Shown here piece after piece: positions 7,269 through 15,613 of a stretch of 64,000 nucleotides of DNA (its first letter is position 1; each line of letters begins with the position of its first letter). The DNA comes from VRUE01 sp036276735 (lineage in GTDB: Bacteria; Actinomycetota; Thermoleophilia; Solirubrobacterales; 70-9). Both the position numbers and the translations under genes were made by a program. The notes under the pieces were generated by a model. That model ran no database searches and was not told the DNA's origin. It saw only the letters and a program-made list of their open reading frames with translations. Where the stretch lies: positions 93,546 through 157,545 of the forward strand of contig DASUOH010000021.1 in the NCBI GenBank assembly GCA_036276735.1, read 5' to 3'.

Positions 7269-9695
7269 TCAGGGCCCGCCGGCTTCGCGGAGGGCAGCCG
7301 CCAAGGCGGCCGCCTCGCCGGTGAGCGCCGGATCCGCGGCGGCGGTGAAGCGGAGCCGGCCGTTGCGATAGCCCCAAAGGCGGTCGCCAGAGTCGCCGCG
7401 TTCGACGAAGAGGCCGTGACCGAGGCTGACGGCGCCCGGCGGCCGGCCCTCGGCGGCGGCGGTGCTGAGGACAAGCTCCGTGCGACCGGCTTCCCCGAAC
7501 ACGACGGCGACCCCAGCGTCGTCGGCGCCGGGTGCGCTCTCACCCGTCGCGCACCAGCTGAACGAGCTCGCGGCGCGCCGAGCGGGCTGGCCGGCGATGC
7601 GCAGGGTCTGCTCGGCTCCGAGCCCAAGCCGCAGCGGCCCGAAGCCGGTGGCGCTCAGCTCCTGGGGCGCCGTCATACAGGCCGGAGCCGGCACCCCCAC
7701 CGACCGCTCCCAGGTCTGCAGGTAGGCCTCGGCGCCGCTCATCAGGTCGGCGGCGATCGGCTCCCCGGCTAGCAGCCGCAGCTGCTCCATCCAGTCGGGA
7801 TAGAGGCCGTAGTGGGCGACCCCGTCGGCGTTGACGTCATAGACGCGCTGGCCGGAGATTTGGCGATCGAAGGTGACCGCGCCGTCGAGCGATTGAAAGG
7901 GATAGGTGACCGGGGTCGGCGCGCCGGCGCCGCGGGCCGGTGGCTGGGCGTGGAAGCCGTTGGCGTCGGCGCCGAAGCCGATCCCGAAGCGGAAGCGCGG
8001 GTCGGAGGCGGCGCGCAGCTGCTGCCACTCCTCGATGAAGTGCTCTGGCTCGGTGGTGATCGGCTCGACGAAGCCGCCCAGCGAGTAGATCCGCGAGAGG
8101 ACGTGCGGGTCGCTCCACGAGTGCGAGGCGAGGATCCCCGAGTAGCCCCGGGCCTCGGCCAGCTCGAGCACCCGCCGCCCGGTCTTCACGCCCATGTGGT
8201 CAAGCTCGATCATCAGGCCGCGGTCGATCATCTCCTCGACCAGGAACTCCCCCAGCTCGGTGAGGCTGCGGGCGTTGCAATGCGGCGGCGGCGGGTAGAG
8301 CGGCAGCGTCCCTCTCGGCAGGAAGGCGGCGAGGCCGGCGCCGATGACGTCGCCCTCGGGTGGCAGCGCCGTGTCCTGCGGGTTGTCCTGTTCGGGTCCC
8401 GCGCACGCCTCGATCTGCCAGAACTGGCCGGTCTGCTTGAAGTTGGCGGCGTTGATCGCGGCGCCGAAGGTGCCGCTGTCGAAGCGGACGCCGCCGAGCG
8501 CGTTGTCGAACTTGTGGATCGGGAAGAGCGAGGCGACGCCCATCGCCTCGGCTTCGTCGAGCCCGCGGACGATCGCCTCGCGGTCGCAGCGCGGTTGCTG
8601 CTCGGAGCCGCCGCAGCCGAAGACCTCCGACGTCTCGATCCCCAGCACGACCGCCAGCTTGCCTTCGTTGACGACGCGGCGCGCCTCAAACGGGTCGCGG
8701 ACGATCCGGAACCAGCCCTCGCCCGGACCGCCCGCCTGGGCGTCTACGTATTCCTCCAGCTCGCGGATGCGCTGCGCCTGGAGGCGGACGCTGGTCATGT
8801 CGTCGCAGCTGTTGTGCTTGATCGGATAGACCTCGCAGAGGGCGACGTTCTCGACCAGGTCGTTGACCATGATCCGCACGCCGCCGAGCCAGGCCCGCTC
8901 GATCCAGCGGTAGTAGGTCTGCTCATGGGTCATCGATTTCGGCGCGGGCCAGTCTCTGAAGGTCGGCCAGCCGACCGGGTCGTGCATGCGCAGCGGGTCT
9001 CCGTAGAGCGCGTTCTCCAGCACCGCGCCCGAGCCGTTGGGGTGGTGATCGGGGCAATCGACCAGGGCCGCCGGGGCGCCGTAGCGGTTCCACGGTTCAC
9101 CGCAGTGGGCATCGCCGCCGAGGAACTCGTAGGCGGTGACGTGGTTGTGGGCGTCGACGGTGCCGAGGACTTCCGCATATGGAGATTCGCCGACCGGCGG
9201 CGCGCCGCTGGCGTTGGTGGTGATCTCAGGGAAGGGCGCGCAGCCGCTCGCGGGCTGCGTCGCGAAGCTCGCTCCCGCTCCCGTCGTCTGGACCAGCTGG
9301 CCGAGGCCGTTCACGGCGAGGGCGCGGCCGGTCGCCACGTTGACGAAGCGCAGGTCAGCACCCGCTTCGACCGGCTCCCAGGCGGCGCGTGGGCCGGCCT
9401 GCGAGGAGGCGAGGACCCCGTTGCCGAGCGGCGCCGCGGCGAGGAGCCGGCCATCGCTGCCGCGCAGCATGTAGCTGCCGAGCGCCGTCGCCTTGAAGTG
9501 GAGCGGCTCCGGCGAGGCGGCGCGGACGATGTAGCCAGAGCCCGCCCGCCCGACGACACCGCCGCCGACCTGCAGCGCGCGGCACTCGCCGGCGAGGGTG
9601 TAGCGCGGCGCCGTTTCCGCCGCGGCGGGGCTGGCGGTGAGGCCGAGCAGCGCGAGCAGCGCCAACGCCGCCAGACGCCTCACCGCTTGCCGCAT
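7269..9695 (-). CDS. Large secreted metal-dependent hydrolase, M19/amidohydrolase-like
   Basis: An 808-residue exported protein. Residues 1-26 form a signal peptide (basic MRQAVRR, then a Leu/Ala core ending near AAAETA). A beta-trefoil or carbohydrate-binding-like region follows (about 30-150). The central domain carries TVDAHNH, a classical N-terminal metal-binding motif of amidohydrolase-fold enzymes, with later candidate metal sites MIELDHMG and ILASHSWSD. These match the membrane-dipeptidase (peptidase M19)-like group annotated in actinobacteria as coagulation factor 5/8-type proteins. The C-terminus has another beta-rich domain. The likely role is extracellular hydrolysis of a peptide or amide; substrate unknown. 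ATG 9695 was chosen for the signal peptide; a GTG 9 bases upstream is also possible. Confidence 0.7.
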   Translation of the reverse strand: MRQAVRRLAALALLALLGLTASPAAAETAPRYTLAGECRALQVGGGVVGRAGSGYIVRAASPEPLHFKATALGSYMLRGSDGRLLAAAPLGNGVLASSQAGPRAAWEPVEAGADLRFVNVATGRALAVNGLGQLVQTTGAGASFATQPASGCAPFPEITTNASGAPPVGESPYAEVLGTVDAHNHVTAYEFLGGDAHCGEPWNRYGAPAALVDCPDHHPNGSGAVLENALYGDPLRMHDPVGWPTFRDWPAPKSMTHEQTYYRWIERAWLGGVRIMVNDLVENVALCEVYPIKHNSCDDMTSVRLQAQRIRELEEYVDAQAGGPGEGWFRIVRDPFEARRVVNEGKLAVVLGIETSEVFGCGGSEQQPRCDREAIVRGLDEAEAMGVASLFPIHKFDNALGGVRFDSGTFGAAINAANFKQTGQFWQIEACAGPEQDNPQDTALPPEGDVIGAGLAAFLPRGTLPLYPPPPHCNARSLTELGEFLVEEMIDRGLMIELDHMGVKTGRRVLELAEARGYSGILASHSWSDPHVLSRIYSLGGFVEPITTEPEHFIEEWQQLRAASDPRFRFGIGFGADANGFHAQPPARGAGAPTPVTYPFQSLDGAVTFDRQISGQRVYDVNADGVAHYGLYPDWMEQLRLLAGEPIAADLMSGAEAYLQTWERSVGVPAPACMTAPQELSATGFGPLRLGLGAEQTLRIAGQPARRAASSFSWCATGESAPGADDAGVAVVFGEAGRTELVLSTAAAEGRPPGAVSLGHGLFVERGDSGDRLWGYRNGRLRFTAAADPALTGEAAALAAALREAGGP

Positions 9696-9745
9696 GGTCG
9701 TCACATACCTAGAAGCGCCCGCGGCCAAACTTCCCCCGCAGGCCG

Positions 9746-10249
9746 CTAGCCGAAGGTGACGCCGAATCGCTCGCACAGCCGCGGGATCGACTCGAAGTCG
9801 AACTCCAGCCCGTAGCGGGCGCCGAGGTCCGCCAGCCACTCGGGCTCGGGCGCCCCGGAGAGGCCGGCCGTGACGAGCTCGTCGAAGAAGCCCTCGAAGC
9901 CGCCGGGGGCGATGATCTCGAGGATGCGGCAGGGCTCGTCGCCGGCGTTCCAGAAGGTGTGCCACTGGTTGCGCGGCTTGTGGACGAGGTCGCCGGCTTC
10001 GGCGTAGACGACGTCGCCGCCGAGCAGCGCCCCCATCCGTCCCTCCAGCACGTAGGAGTACTCGTCCTCGCGGCTGTGGCGGTGCAGGGGCGCCGCCAGT
10101 GCACGCGGAGGCATCGGGTGCTCGACCAGCGAGAACCCGCCCGCGTGGGTCTCCTCCGTGTCGATCATGAAACGGACGCCGATCGAGCCGAGGCTGCCGG
10201 CCTTGCCCTCGCGGGGGCCGACGATCTTGGGAGCTGAGTGGGTGTGCAT
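9746..10249 (-). CDS. Cupin-domain protein
   Basis: A 167-residue single cupin. Motif 1 is seen as PLHRHSREDEYSYVLEG (His, His, Glu metal ligands) and motif 2 as the strand pair around KPRNQWHTFWN (fourth ligand His). Such proteins are either small oxygenases or isomerases, or simply ligand-binding proteins; the substrate cannot be told from sequence. The gene is divergent from a TetR-family regulator at 10316, with repeated TCATTGAACG sites between them, so it is probably the regulator target. The ATG at 10249 is favoured; a start at 10285 would run through one candidate operator. Confidence 0.8.
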   Translation of the reverse strand: MHTHSAPKIVGPREGKAGSLGSIGVRFMIDTEETHAGGFSLVEHPMPPRALAAPLHRHSREDEYSYVLEGRMGALLGGDVVYAEAGDLVHKPRNQWHTFWNAGDEPCRILEIIAPGGFEGFFDELVTAGLSGAPEPEWLADLGARYGLEFDFESIPRLCERFGVTFG

Positions 10250-10261
10250 GGTGCGGTGCCT

Positions 10262-10313
10262 TTCATTGAACGGGGTGTTTAGCAATTGACGGGCACTGTA
10301 ACATCATTGAACG
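10262..10313. promoter_or_regulatory. Divergent promoter region with two TCATTGAACG repeats
   Basis: The 10-mer TCATTGAACG occurs at 10263-10272 and again at 10304-10313, 41 bp apart, about four helical turns. The first copy lies in a 9-bp palindrome, TTCATTGAA. The position between a cupin gene and a TetR-family gene on opposite strands fits an operator bound by the TetR protein. The repeat is seen directly; its function is inferred. Confidence 0.45.
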
Positions 10314-10315
10314 CC

Positions 10316-10906
10316 ATGTCAACTCAAAAACAAAAACGCCGCTACGAGCTGAAGGCGCGCGCCGAGGCCCAGCAGGCGACCAGGGCCCGGATCGCCGCCG
10401 CGGCCGCCGCCCTGCACGAGGAGGTGGGGATCGCGAGGACGACCGTCGCCGACATCGCTCGCCGCGCCGGCGTGCAGCGGCTCACCGTCTACAACCACTT
10501 CCCCGATCTGCAGGCGCTGCTGCCGGCCTGCAGCGCCCACTGGCTCGACCAGCACCCGCAACCCGACCTGGCGCCGGCGCTCTCCCTCGAGGACGCGACC
10601 GATCGGCTGCGGGGGGTGCTGGCCTCGCTCTACGGCTGGTACCGCGAGACCGCGCCGATGCAGCGGCGGGTCTTTGGCGAACGGGCCACGGTCCCCGAGC
10701 TCGACGCCTGGCTGGCGCAGTCCGCCGACCCGGTGCGGGCGCAGCTCGCCGCGAGCCTCTCGGCCGGGTTCGAGCGTCCCAACGCACGGGCCCTCGTCGC
10801 CCTCGCGCTCGACTTCTGGACCTGGCAGCGCCTCGACCGCGAAGGGCTGGACGACGCTGGGGCGGCTGAGCTGATGGCCCGCGTGGTCGACTGCTCCAGC
10901 GGATAG
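10316..10906 (+). CDS. TetR-family transcriptional regulator
   Basis: A 196-residue TetR-type repressor. After a basic N-terminal tail the DNA-binding helix-turn-helix is clear: GIARTTVADIARRAGVQRLT followed by VYNHFPDLQALL (residues about 38-70). The C-terminal ligand-binding domain is helical with little conservation, as expected. It is divergent from the cupin gene and flanks candidate operators, so autoregulation and control of the cupin are likely. The ATG at 10316 was chosen because the upstream extension lacks family similarity and overlaps the operator repeat. Confidence 0.85.
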   Translation: MSTQKQKRRYELKARAEAQQATRARIAAAAAALHEEVGIARTTVADIARRAGVQRLTVYNHFPDLQALLPACSAHWLDQHPQPDLAPALSLEDATDRLRGVLASLYGWYRETAPMQRRVFGERATVPELDAWLAQSADPVRAQLAASLSAGFERPNARALVALALDFWTWQRLDREGLDDAGAAELMARVVDCSSG

Positions 10907-10910
10907 GCCA

Positions 10911-10927
10911 ATACCCCCTGGGGGTAT
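10911..10927. promoter_or_regulatory. CsoR-type operator palindrome
   Basis: A perfect palindrome of the form ATACCCCC-T-GGGGGTAT lies 14 bp before the metal-protein gene. CsoR/RcnR family repressors recognise G/C-tract palindromes flanked by TA of this kind, and a csoR-like gene is the second gene of the downstream pair. This makes metal-relieved autorepression of both genes very likely. Confidence 0.8.
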
Positions 10928-10941
10928 GCTACGCTGCCGCC

Positions 10942-12360
10942 ATGGAGTCGACGACCGCTCGCCACGACCAGCACGCCCACCACGACCATCACCATCACGA
11001 GATGCCGACCGAGGGGCGCGCCCTCACCGCGGTCGCGATCTCGGCGACGCTGCACTGCCTGACCGGCTGCGCGATCGGCGAGGTGGCCGGCATGGCGATC
11101 GGCACCGCGCTCGGATTCTCCGACTGGGGCACCGTGGCGCTCGCGGTCAGCCTCGCCTTCCTCTTCGGCTACGCGCTGACCAGCCTGCCGCTTTTGCGGG
11201 CGGGACTCGCCGTCGGAGCGGTGATCCCGATCGCGCTCGCCTCCGACACCCTGAGCATCGCGACGATGGAGGTCGTCGACAACGCGATCATGCTGACGGT
11301 CCCGGGGGCGATGGAGGCTGGCCTCGGCGACATCTTCTTCTGGGGCGCCCTCTCCTTCGCGCTGGCGATCGCCTTCGTGCTCGCCGTGCCGGTCAACCGC
11401 TGGCTGATCGGGCGCGGCAAGGGCCACGCGGTTGTCCACGAGACCGGCATCCACGGCGGGCCGCCGGTTCGCGCCGTTGCGATCGCCACGGCAGCCGCCT
11501 TCATCTTCGGCAGCGCGGTCCTGATCGCCGAGGTGGCCGACGGGGACGGCGGCGGGCACGGCGGCGGTCACGAGGCAGCGCAGACCACGAGCCACGAGGA
11601 GCATGCGATGAGAGAAGCAGCGAACGAGAACGGGATGACCCTGCGGCTCGACAGCGACGAGCTGCCCGCCGGGCGCGACGCGGAGCTCGGCTTCACCGTC
11701 CGCGGCGAGGACGGCGAGCCGCTGCGCGACTTCGACGTCGTGCACGCGAAGCGGATGCACCTGATCGTCGTCCGCGACGACCTGACCGGCTTCCAGCACC
11801 TGCACCCGGAGATCGACGGGTCGGGGCGCTGGAGCACGCCGATCGAGATACCGGAGGCGGGCGACTACCGGGTCTTCGCCGAATTCAGCAGCGGTGGCGA
11901 GGACGCGACCCTCGCCGGGGACTTCGAGGTCCCGGGCGAGTCGCAACCGGTTCCGCTGCCCGAGCCCTCCCTCACGGCGAGCGCCGGCGATGGCTACGAG
12001 GTCACCCTCGAGGGCGACATTCCGCAGGCCGGCCAATCTGCGGACGTGTCGTTTGCCGTGACCCGCGACGACGAGCCAGTCCAAGTCGATCCCTACCTCG
12101 GCGCCAATGGGCACCTCGTCGCGCTACGAGAGGGAGACCTCGCCTACTTGCACACTCACCCAACCAACGGCGGCGCGGGGCACGGCGGGCACGGCCAGGC
12201 CGGCGACCATGCGCACGGCGAGGGGGCCGACGGCGGCACCGGGCCGACGATCGACTTCGTCACCGAGTACCCGAGCGTGGGCCGTTACCGCCTCTTCCTG
12301 CAGTTCAAGCACGCCGGCAAGGTCCACACCGCCGCCTTCACGCGGGAGGTGGTGGAGTGA
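10942..12360 (+). CDS. DUF4396 membrane domain fused to a secreted metal-binding domain
   Basis: A 472-residue protein with an unusual two-part design. It starts with a His-rich tail (HDQHAHHDHHHHE). Residues about 28-200 form the DUF4396 membrane domain, recognisable by LHCLTGCAIGEV and several helices with VVDNAIML. After a transmembrane segment near 175-195 and a second His-rich loop, residues 230-472 form an extracytoplasmic beta-rich part resembling copper-binding YtkA/FixH-type domains. It contains MHLIVVRDDLTGFQHLHPE and a His-rich HGGHGQAGDHAHGE. The CsoR operator upstream and the CsoR gene overlapping its end argue for copper, or possibly nickel, handling. The transport direction is unknown. 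Confidence 0.75.
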   Translation: MESTTARHDQHAHHDHHHHEMPTEGRALTAVAISATLHCLTGCAIGEVAGMAIGTALGFSDWGTVALAVSLAFLFGYALTSLPLLRAGLAVGAVIPIALASDTLSIATMEVVDNAIMLTVPGAMEAGLGDIFFWGALSFALAIAFVLAVPVNRWLIGRGKGHAVVHETGIHGGPPVRAVAIATAAAFIFGSAVLIAEVADGDGGGHGGGHEAAQTTSHEEHAMREAANENGMTLRLDSDELPAGRDAELGFTVRGEDGEPLRDFDVVHAKRMHLIVVRDDLTGFQHLHPEIDGSGRWSTPIEIPEAGDYRVFAEFSSGGEDATLAGDFEVPGESQPVPLPEPSLTASAGDGYEVTLEGDIPQAGQSADVSFAVTRDDEPVQVDPYLGANGHLVALREGDLAYLHTHPTNGGAGHGGHGQAGDHAHGEGADGGTGPTIDFVTEYPSVGRYRLFLQFKHAGKVHTAAFTREVVE

Positions 12361-12662
12361 GCGCCGCCAGCGCGGGCCCGGACGCCGCCCCCGCCTACCG
12401 CGGTGACAAGGAGGCGCTGCTGAAGCGGCTGCGCCGCGTCGAGGGGCAGGTCCGCGGCATCGAGCGGATGGTCGACGAGGAGCGCTACTGCATCGACGTT
12501 GTCACCCAGATCACCGCGATCCAGGCCGCCCTCGACAAGGTGGCGCTGGGCCTGCTCGAGGAGCACGCCCAACACTGCGTGATCGGCGCCGAGGCCGGCA
12601 AGCAGGAAGAGCGCACCGTCGAGCTGATGGGAGCGGTGAAGCGGCTGATGCGCCACGGCTGA
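12357..12662 (+). CDS. csoR: CsoR-family copper-sensing repressor
   Basis: A 101-residue DUF156 protein. The metal ligands of copper-sensing CsoR are present with the exact spacing: Cys45 (YCIDVV), His70 and Cys74 (EEHAQHC), equivalent to C36-H61-C65 of the M. tuberculosis protein. The dimer core RLRRVEGQVRGIERMV is canonical. Apo-CsoR binds GC-rich operators and releases them on Cu(I) binding. The GTG start at 12357 overlaps the stop of the DUF4396-fusion gene by 4 bases, so the two are coupled. The matching operator at 10911 implies that the pair is self-regulated by copper. Confidence 0.88.
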   Translation: MSAASAGPDAAPAYRGDKEALLKRLRRVEGQVRGIERMVDEERYCIDVVTQITAIQAALDKVALGLLEEHAQHCVIGAEAGKQEERTVELMGAVKRLMRHG

Positions 12663-12813
12663 CCCACGGCCGGTGATTGAACCGCCGCGAGCGGGTAGCG
12701 GACCGGCGTGGACAGCAAGAAGGCCGCCACCTTCCTCGCCGCGAGGAGCTCGGCTGAGTCGGTCGAAGAGACGTCTGGAAGAAGTGGCGACTGCTAGGAG
12801 GTAGTGGGAAACG

Positions 12814-13194
12814 ATGAAGAGCTGGGACCTGAAGACGGCGGATGTCCCGCCGCACGAGCCGCAGATTCTCTCCACCGACGGTGACGCGCGGGCGATCGCG
12901 CTCAACCTGCCGGCCGGCGAGCAGATGCAGGAGCACGAGGTGCACGAGCGGGCTCGCGTCGTCGTCGTGGACGGCGAGGTCGAGGTGACGACTCCCGAGG
13001 GCGCGAGCGAGACGGCCGGCGCCGGGCACCTCTTCGAGTTCGACCCCGGCGAGCGCCGCACGATCTCGGCCCGCGCCGACGCCCGCCTGCTGTTACTGCT
13101 CAGCCCCTGGCCCGGCGACGGCCACCCGGGGGCGATGTCGCTCGAGGAGAAGTCCGAGGCGCGCGAGCGGGCCGCCGAGCGCAACGACGGCTGA
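12814..13194 (+). CDS. Small cupin-domain protein
   Basis: A 126-residue cupin with motif 1 as MQEHEVHERARVVVVDGEVEV. The usual two-His pattern is reduced to H-E-V-H, and the second motif (HLFEFDPGERRTISA) lacks an obvious histidine ligand, so metal binding may be weak. The C-terminal 25 residues are charged and helical (LEEKSEARERAAER). The start follows an AGGAGG site 12 bases upstream, with GTGGGAAA nearer. No substrate can be assigned. About 150 bp without a convincing gene separate it from csoR. Confidence 0.7.
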   Translation: MKSWDLKTADVPPHEPQILSTDGDARAIALNLPAGEQMQEHEVHERARVVVVDGEVEVTTPEGASETAGAGHLFEFDPGERRTISARADARLLLLLSPWPGDGHPGAMSLEEKSEARERAAERNDG

Positions 13195-13228
13195 CCGCGC
13201 CCCATAGCGTTGCGCTGAGCGTCCTCAG

Positions 13229-13699
13229 CTACAGCCCGCGCTCGTAATAGAGCATCCGTGGGCCGTCGGGGGCGCCTTCGCGATTGGTGAAGCCGGCGCT
13301 CTCGTAGAGGCCGCGGGCGGCCTCGTCGGTCTCGGCGGTGTTGAGGTCGATGTGGTCGGCGCCGGCCTCGCGGGCCGTCTCCATCGCGGCTTCCAGCAGC
13401 GCCCGCCCCATGCCGCGACCGCGGCGCGCCGGGGCCACGTAGAGCTCTTCGAGGTAGGCGCCCGGCGCGTCGCTCCATATAGAGGGACTGAAGCGCAGCT
13501 GCGCGATGCCGTCCGGCCCGTCTCCGCCGAGCAGCACCGTCAGCTCGCCCGCCGCGAGCATCCGCTCGGCCCGCTCGGCGAGCGTCGCCGCGCCTGGCGT
13601 CGGTTCGCCGAACTCGGTGTTGAAGTCGTGCAGCAGCCGGGCGACGGCGGTGGCGTCCGCAGGAGTCGCGCGGCGCACCCGGTGCTCGTTCTCGCCCAC
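13229..13699 (-). CDS. GNAT-family N-acetyltransferase
   Basis: A 156-residue GNAT acetyltransferase. The first strand and helix are RRATPADATAVARLLHDF. The acetyl-CoA pyrophosphate loop is VAPARRGRGMGRALL (the Q/R-x-x-G-x-G/A motif, residues about 90-104), and the final strand carries LYESAGF. It transfers acetyl from acetyl-CoA to an amine; the acceptor is unknown. It lies 9 bp downstream of the chromate transporter gene on the same strand and is probably its operon partner, though no functional connection is evident. Confidence 0.85.
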   Translation of the reverse strand: MGENEHRVRRATPADATAVARLLHDFNTEFGEPTPGAATLAERAERMLAAGELTVLLGGDGPDGIAQLRFSPSIWSDAPGAYLEELYVAPARRGRGMGRALLEAAMETAREAGADHIDLNTAETDEAARGLYESAGFTNREGAPDGPRMLYYERGL

Positions 13700-13708
13700 G
13701 GGTCGACC

Positions 13709-14863
13709 TTAGATCACGGTCAGCTGCAGGAGAGCGCCGATCGCGCCGCAGCCGAGCACGACGTAAAGCACGGTCAGCTTGCCGTGCCAGCGGTTGAGGA
13801 CGAGAAAGGCTCCCACCGCGAGCAGCGCCGTCGGCACGTCGACCACCGAGGTCTCGACGATCTCCACCGTGACCGCGGCGATCAGGCCGATCACCGCCGC
13901 CGCGACGCCGAGCAGGAAGGCGCGGATCCGCTCGTTCTCGGCGGCGGCGACGAGGAAACGGTGGAGGAAGATCGGCAGGACGAAGGCGGGCAGGAAGATG
14001 CCGAGCGTCATCAGCAGACCGCCGCCGAGGCCACCAGCGAGGTAGCCGACGAAGGTCGAGAAGATGATCAGCGGCGCCGGCAACACGCCGCCGATCGCGA
14101 GGCCGTCGACGAACTGCTCGTCGGTCAGCCAACCCTGGCCCTCGACGGCGCTCTCCTGCAGGAAGGGTATGACCGTGAAGGCGCCGCCGAAGGTGAGCAG
14201 GCCCGCCTTGATCCCCTCGAGGAAGATCTCGGCGCCGAGCGGCAGCGCGACCGCGCCGACCGCGAAGCCGACAGCAAGCGGACCCGGCAGCGCGAACGAG
14301 GTCGCCCGCCCGCGCCAGCGCGCCGCGTTCTTCCACACCTCGTAGGCGAGGCCGCCGCCGAGCAGCACGAGCACGAAACTGGCCCCGGCGAAAAGCGTCA
14401 GCGCGAATGCGACAACCGCGATCGCCGCCAAAGCCACGTCACTGATGAACGACCCGCTGAGGCGGACCAGTGCCCGCGCGACGATCGCGCCGACCGCCGC
14501 CGCCAGCCCGTAGAAGAGCTCGTCCAGGTGGTCGGCCAGATCGGCCTCGACGTAGAGCGCCGAGAGGCCGAGCATCAGCAGGAAGCCGGGCAACATGAAG
14601 CCGAGCCCGGCGAGGAAGCCGCCCAGCTTGCCGCCGCGCAGGCGGCCGAAGAAGACGCAGAGCTCGTGCGCCTCGGGCCCCGGGAGCACCTGGTAGACGG
14701 CGAGCGTGCGCTTGAACGTCGCCTCGTCGACCCACCCCTCCTCGTCGACGCACTCGTGCTTGATCATCGCGATCTGCGCCGCCGGTCCGCCCCAGGCGAG
14801 GCAGCCGAACTTGAGGAAGCGCAGGAAGATCGAGGCAGGCGATTCGGTCACTGAGCGGCGCAT
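13709..14863 (-). CDS. chrA: Chromate transporter, ChrA-type (CHR family)
   Basis: A 384-residue inner-membrane protein formed by two tandem homologous halves, as in long-chain CHR transporters. Half one has LKFGCLAWGGPAAQIAMI, then VYQVLPGPEAHELCVFFG. Half two has GLLTFGGAFTVIPFLQ and IGGVLPAPLIIFSTFVGY. The FGG and GP/GG-A motifs and about ten to twelve hydrophobic segments agree with the family, which exports chromate or, in some members, sulfate-like anions. It is followed by a GNAT gene. The ATG at 14863 agrees with the family N-terminus. The substrate is assigned by homology only. Confidence 0.85.
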   Translation of the reverse strand: MRRSVTESPASIFLRFLKFGCLAWGGPAAQIAMIKHECVDEEGWVDEATFKRTLAVYQVLPGPEAHELCVFFGRLRGGKLGGFLAGLGFMLPGFLLMLGLSALYVEADLADHLDELFYGLAAAVGAIVARALVRLSGSFISDVALAAIAVVAFALTLFAGASFVLVLLGGGLAYEVWKNAARWRGRATSFALPGPLAVGFAVGAVALPLGAEIFLEGIKAGLLTFGGAFTVIPFLQESAVEGQGWLTDEQFVDGLAIGGVLPAPLIIFSTFVGYLAGGLGGGLLMTLGIFLPAFVLPIFLHRFLVAAAENERIRAFLLGVAAAVIGLIAAVTVEIVETSVVDVPTALLAVGAFLVLNRWHGKLTVLYVVLGCGAIGALLQLTVI

Positions 14864-14916
14864 CCTCGCCGATTGCGAGGCGCGCCTAATTTCCCATTCG
14901 ACGACTTCTCCAAACC

Positions 14917-14941
14917 GTTTGCCTTCTCACTTTGCGGGCAG
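14917..14941 (+). promoter_or_regulatory. Possible stress-sigma (SigB/SigF-like) promoter
   Basis: GTTT at 14917-14920 and GGGCAG at 14936-14941 are separated by 15 bases, close to the GTTT-N14-16-GGGTAT pattern of SigB/SigF promoters in actinobacteria. It lies 55 bp before the first gene of an envelope/stress-type operon. The GGG box is imperfect, so this is tentative. Confidence 0.3.
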
Positions 14942-14995
14942 TCACACATACCGGGACAAACGTCGCCGGGGAAACGAACGTGGAGGTACTTGGAG

Positions 14996-15613
14996 ATGGC
15001 TGACGCGACCAGCCCGCCGGGTATGAGCGGTACCCAGGGGCAAGACGAATCGCAGGTGCGCGAGAAGGCGCAGGAAGTAGCCGGGCAGGCGCAGGAAAAA
15101 GCACAGGAAGCGGCCGGGCAGGCGCGCGGGAAGATGAGCGAGCAGGTCGACCAGCGCTCGACCCAGGCGGGCGAGCAGGTCAGCGGCGCCGCCCAGGACA
15201 TGCGCAGCGTCGGCGAGGAGCTGCGGAAACAGGGCAAGGACACTCCCGCCAAATACGTGGACAAAGGCGCCGATCAGGCCGAGCGCCTCGGCTCCTACCT
15301 GAAAGAGGCCGACGGGGACTCGATCCTCTCGGACATCGAGGACTTCGGACGGCGTCAGCCGCTGGCGGTACTTGCCGGAGGGCTGGTCGTCGGGATCGCC
15401 GCCGCCCGCTTCCTCAAGGCGTCAAGCCGCGGTCGCTACCAGAGCCGCATCGGGTCGCAGCCCCATACGCGCGAGCTGGGCAGGGCACCGGTGCCCCTCC
15501 CCGACACCGCCGGCCAAACGGCGCCGGGCGAACCGCTGACGGGCAGCCAGTCGGTGCCGCTCGGGACGCCGCCGGAGAGCCCGGTCCCGACCGGGCCGGC
15601 CACGGGGCGATGA
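14996..15613 (+). CDS. Stress-type membrane-associated protein with Gln/Ala/Lys helical repeats
   Basis: A 205-residue protein with a low-complexity helical N-terminal half built of QAQEKAQEAAGQAR-like repeats, resembling late-embryogenesis/apolipoprotein-like stress proteins. A single hydrophobic segment follows (PLAVLAGGLVVGIAAARFLK, about residues 120-140), then a Pro/Gly-rich tail. Such proteins commonly precede phage-holin-family (DUF1469-type) and DUF3618 genes in actinobacteria, as here. A structural role at the membrane during stress is plausible but unproven. ATG 14996 is used; GGAGG lies about 11 bases upstream, and the longer frame has no family character. Its stop overlaps the next gene (ATGA). 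Confidence 0.7.
   Translation: MADATSPPGMSGTQGQDESQVREKAQEVAGQAQEKAQEAAGQARGKMSEQVDQRSTQAGEQVSGAAQDMRSVGEELRKQGKDTPAKYVDKGADQAERLGSYLKEADGDSILSDIEDFGRRQPLAVLAGGLVVGIAAARFLKASSRGRYQSRIGSQPHTRELGRAPVPLPDTAGQTAPGEPLTGSQSVPLGTPPESPVPTGPATGR

Noticed and set aside
7812..9749. 645-codon plus-strand frame opposite the M19-like hydrolase
   Set aside because: The minus-strand product has a signal peptide and metal motifs; the plus frame is a shadow.
12663..12813. Short GTG frame (about 29 codons at 12707) between csoR and the cupin
   Set aside because: Too short, no hydrophobic or conserved pattern and no convincing ribosome site.
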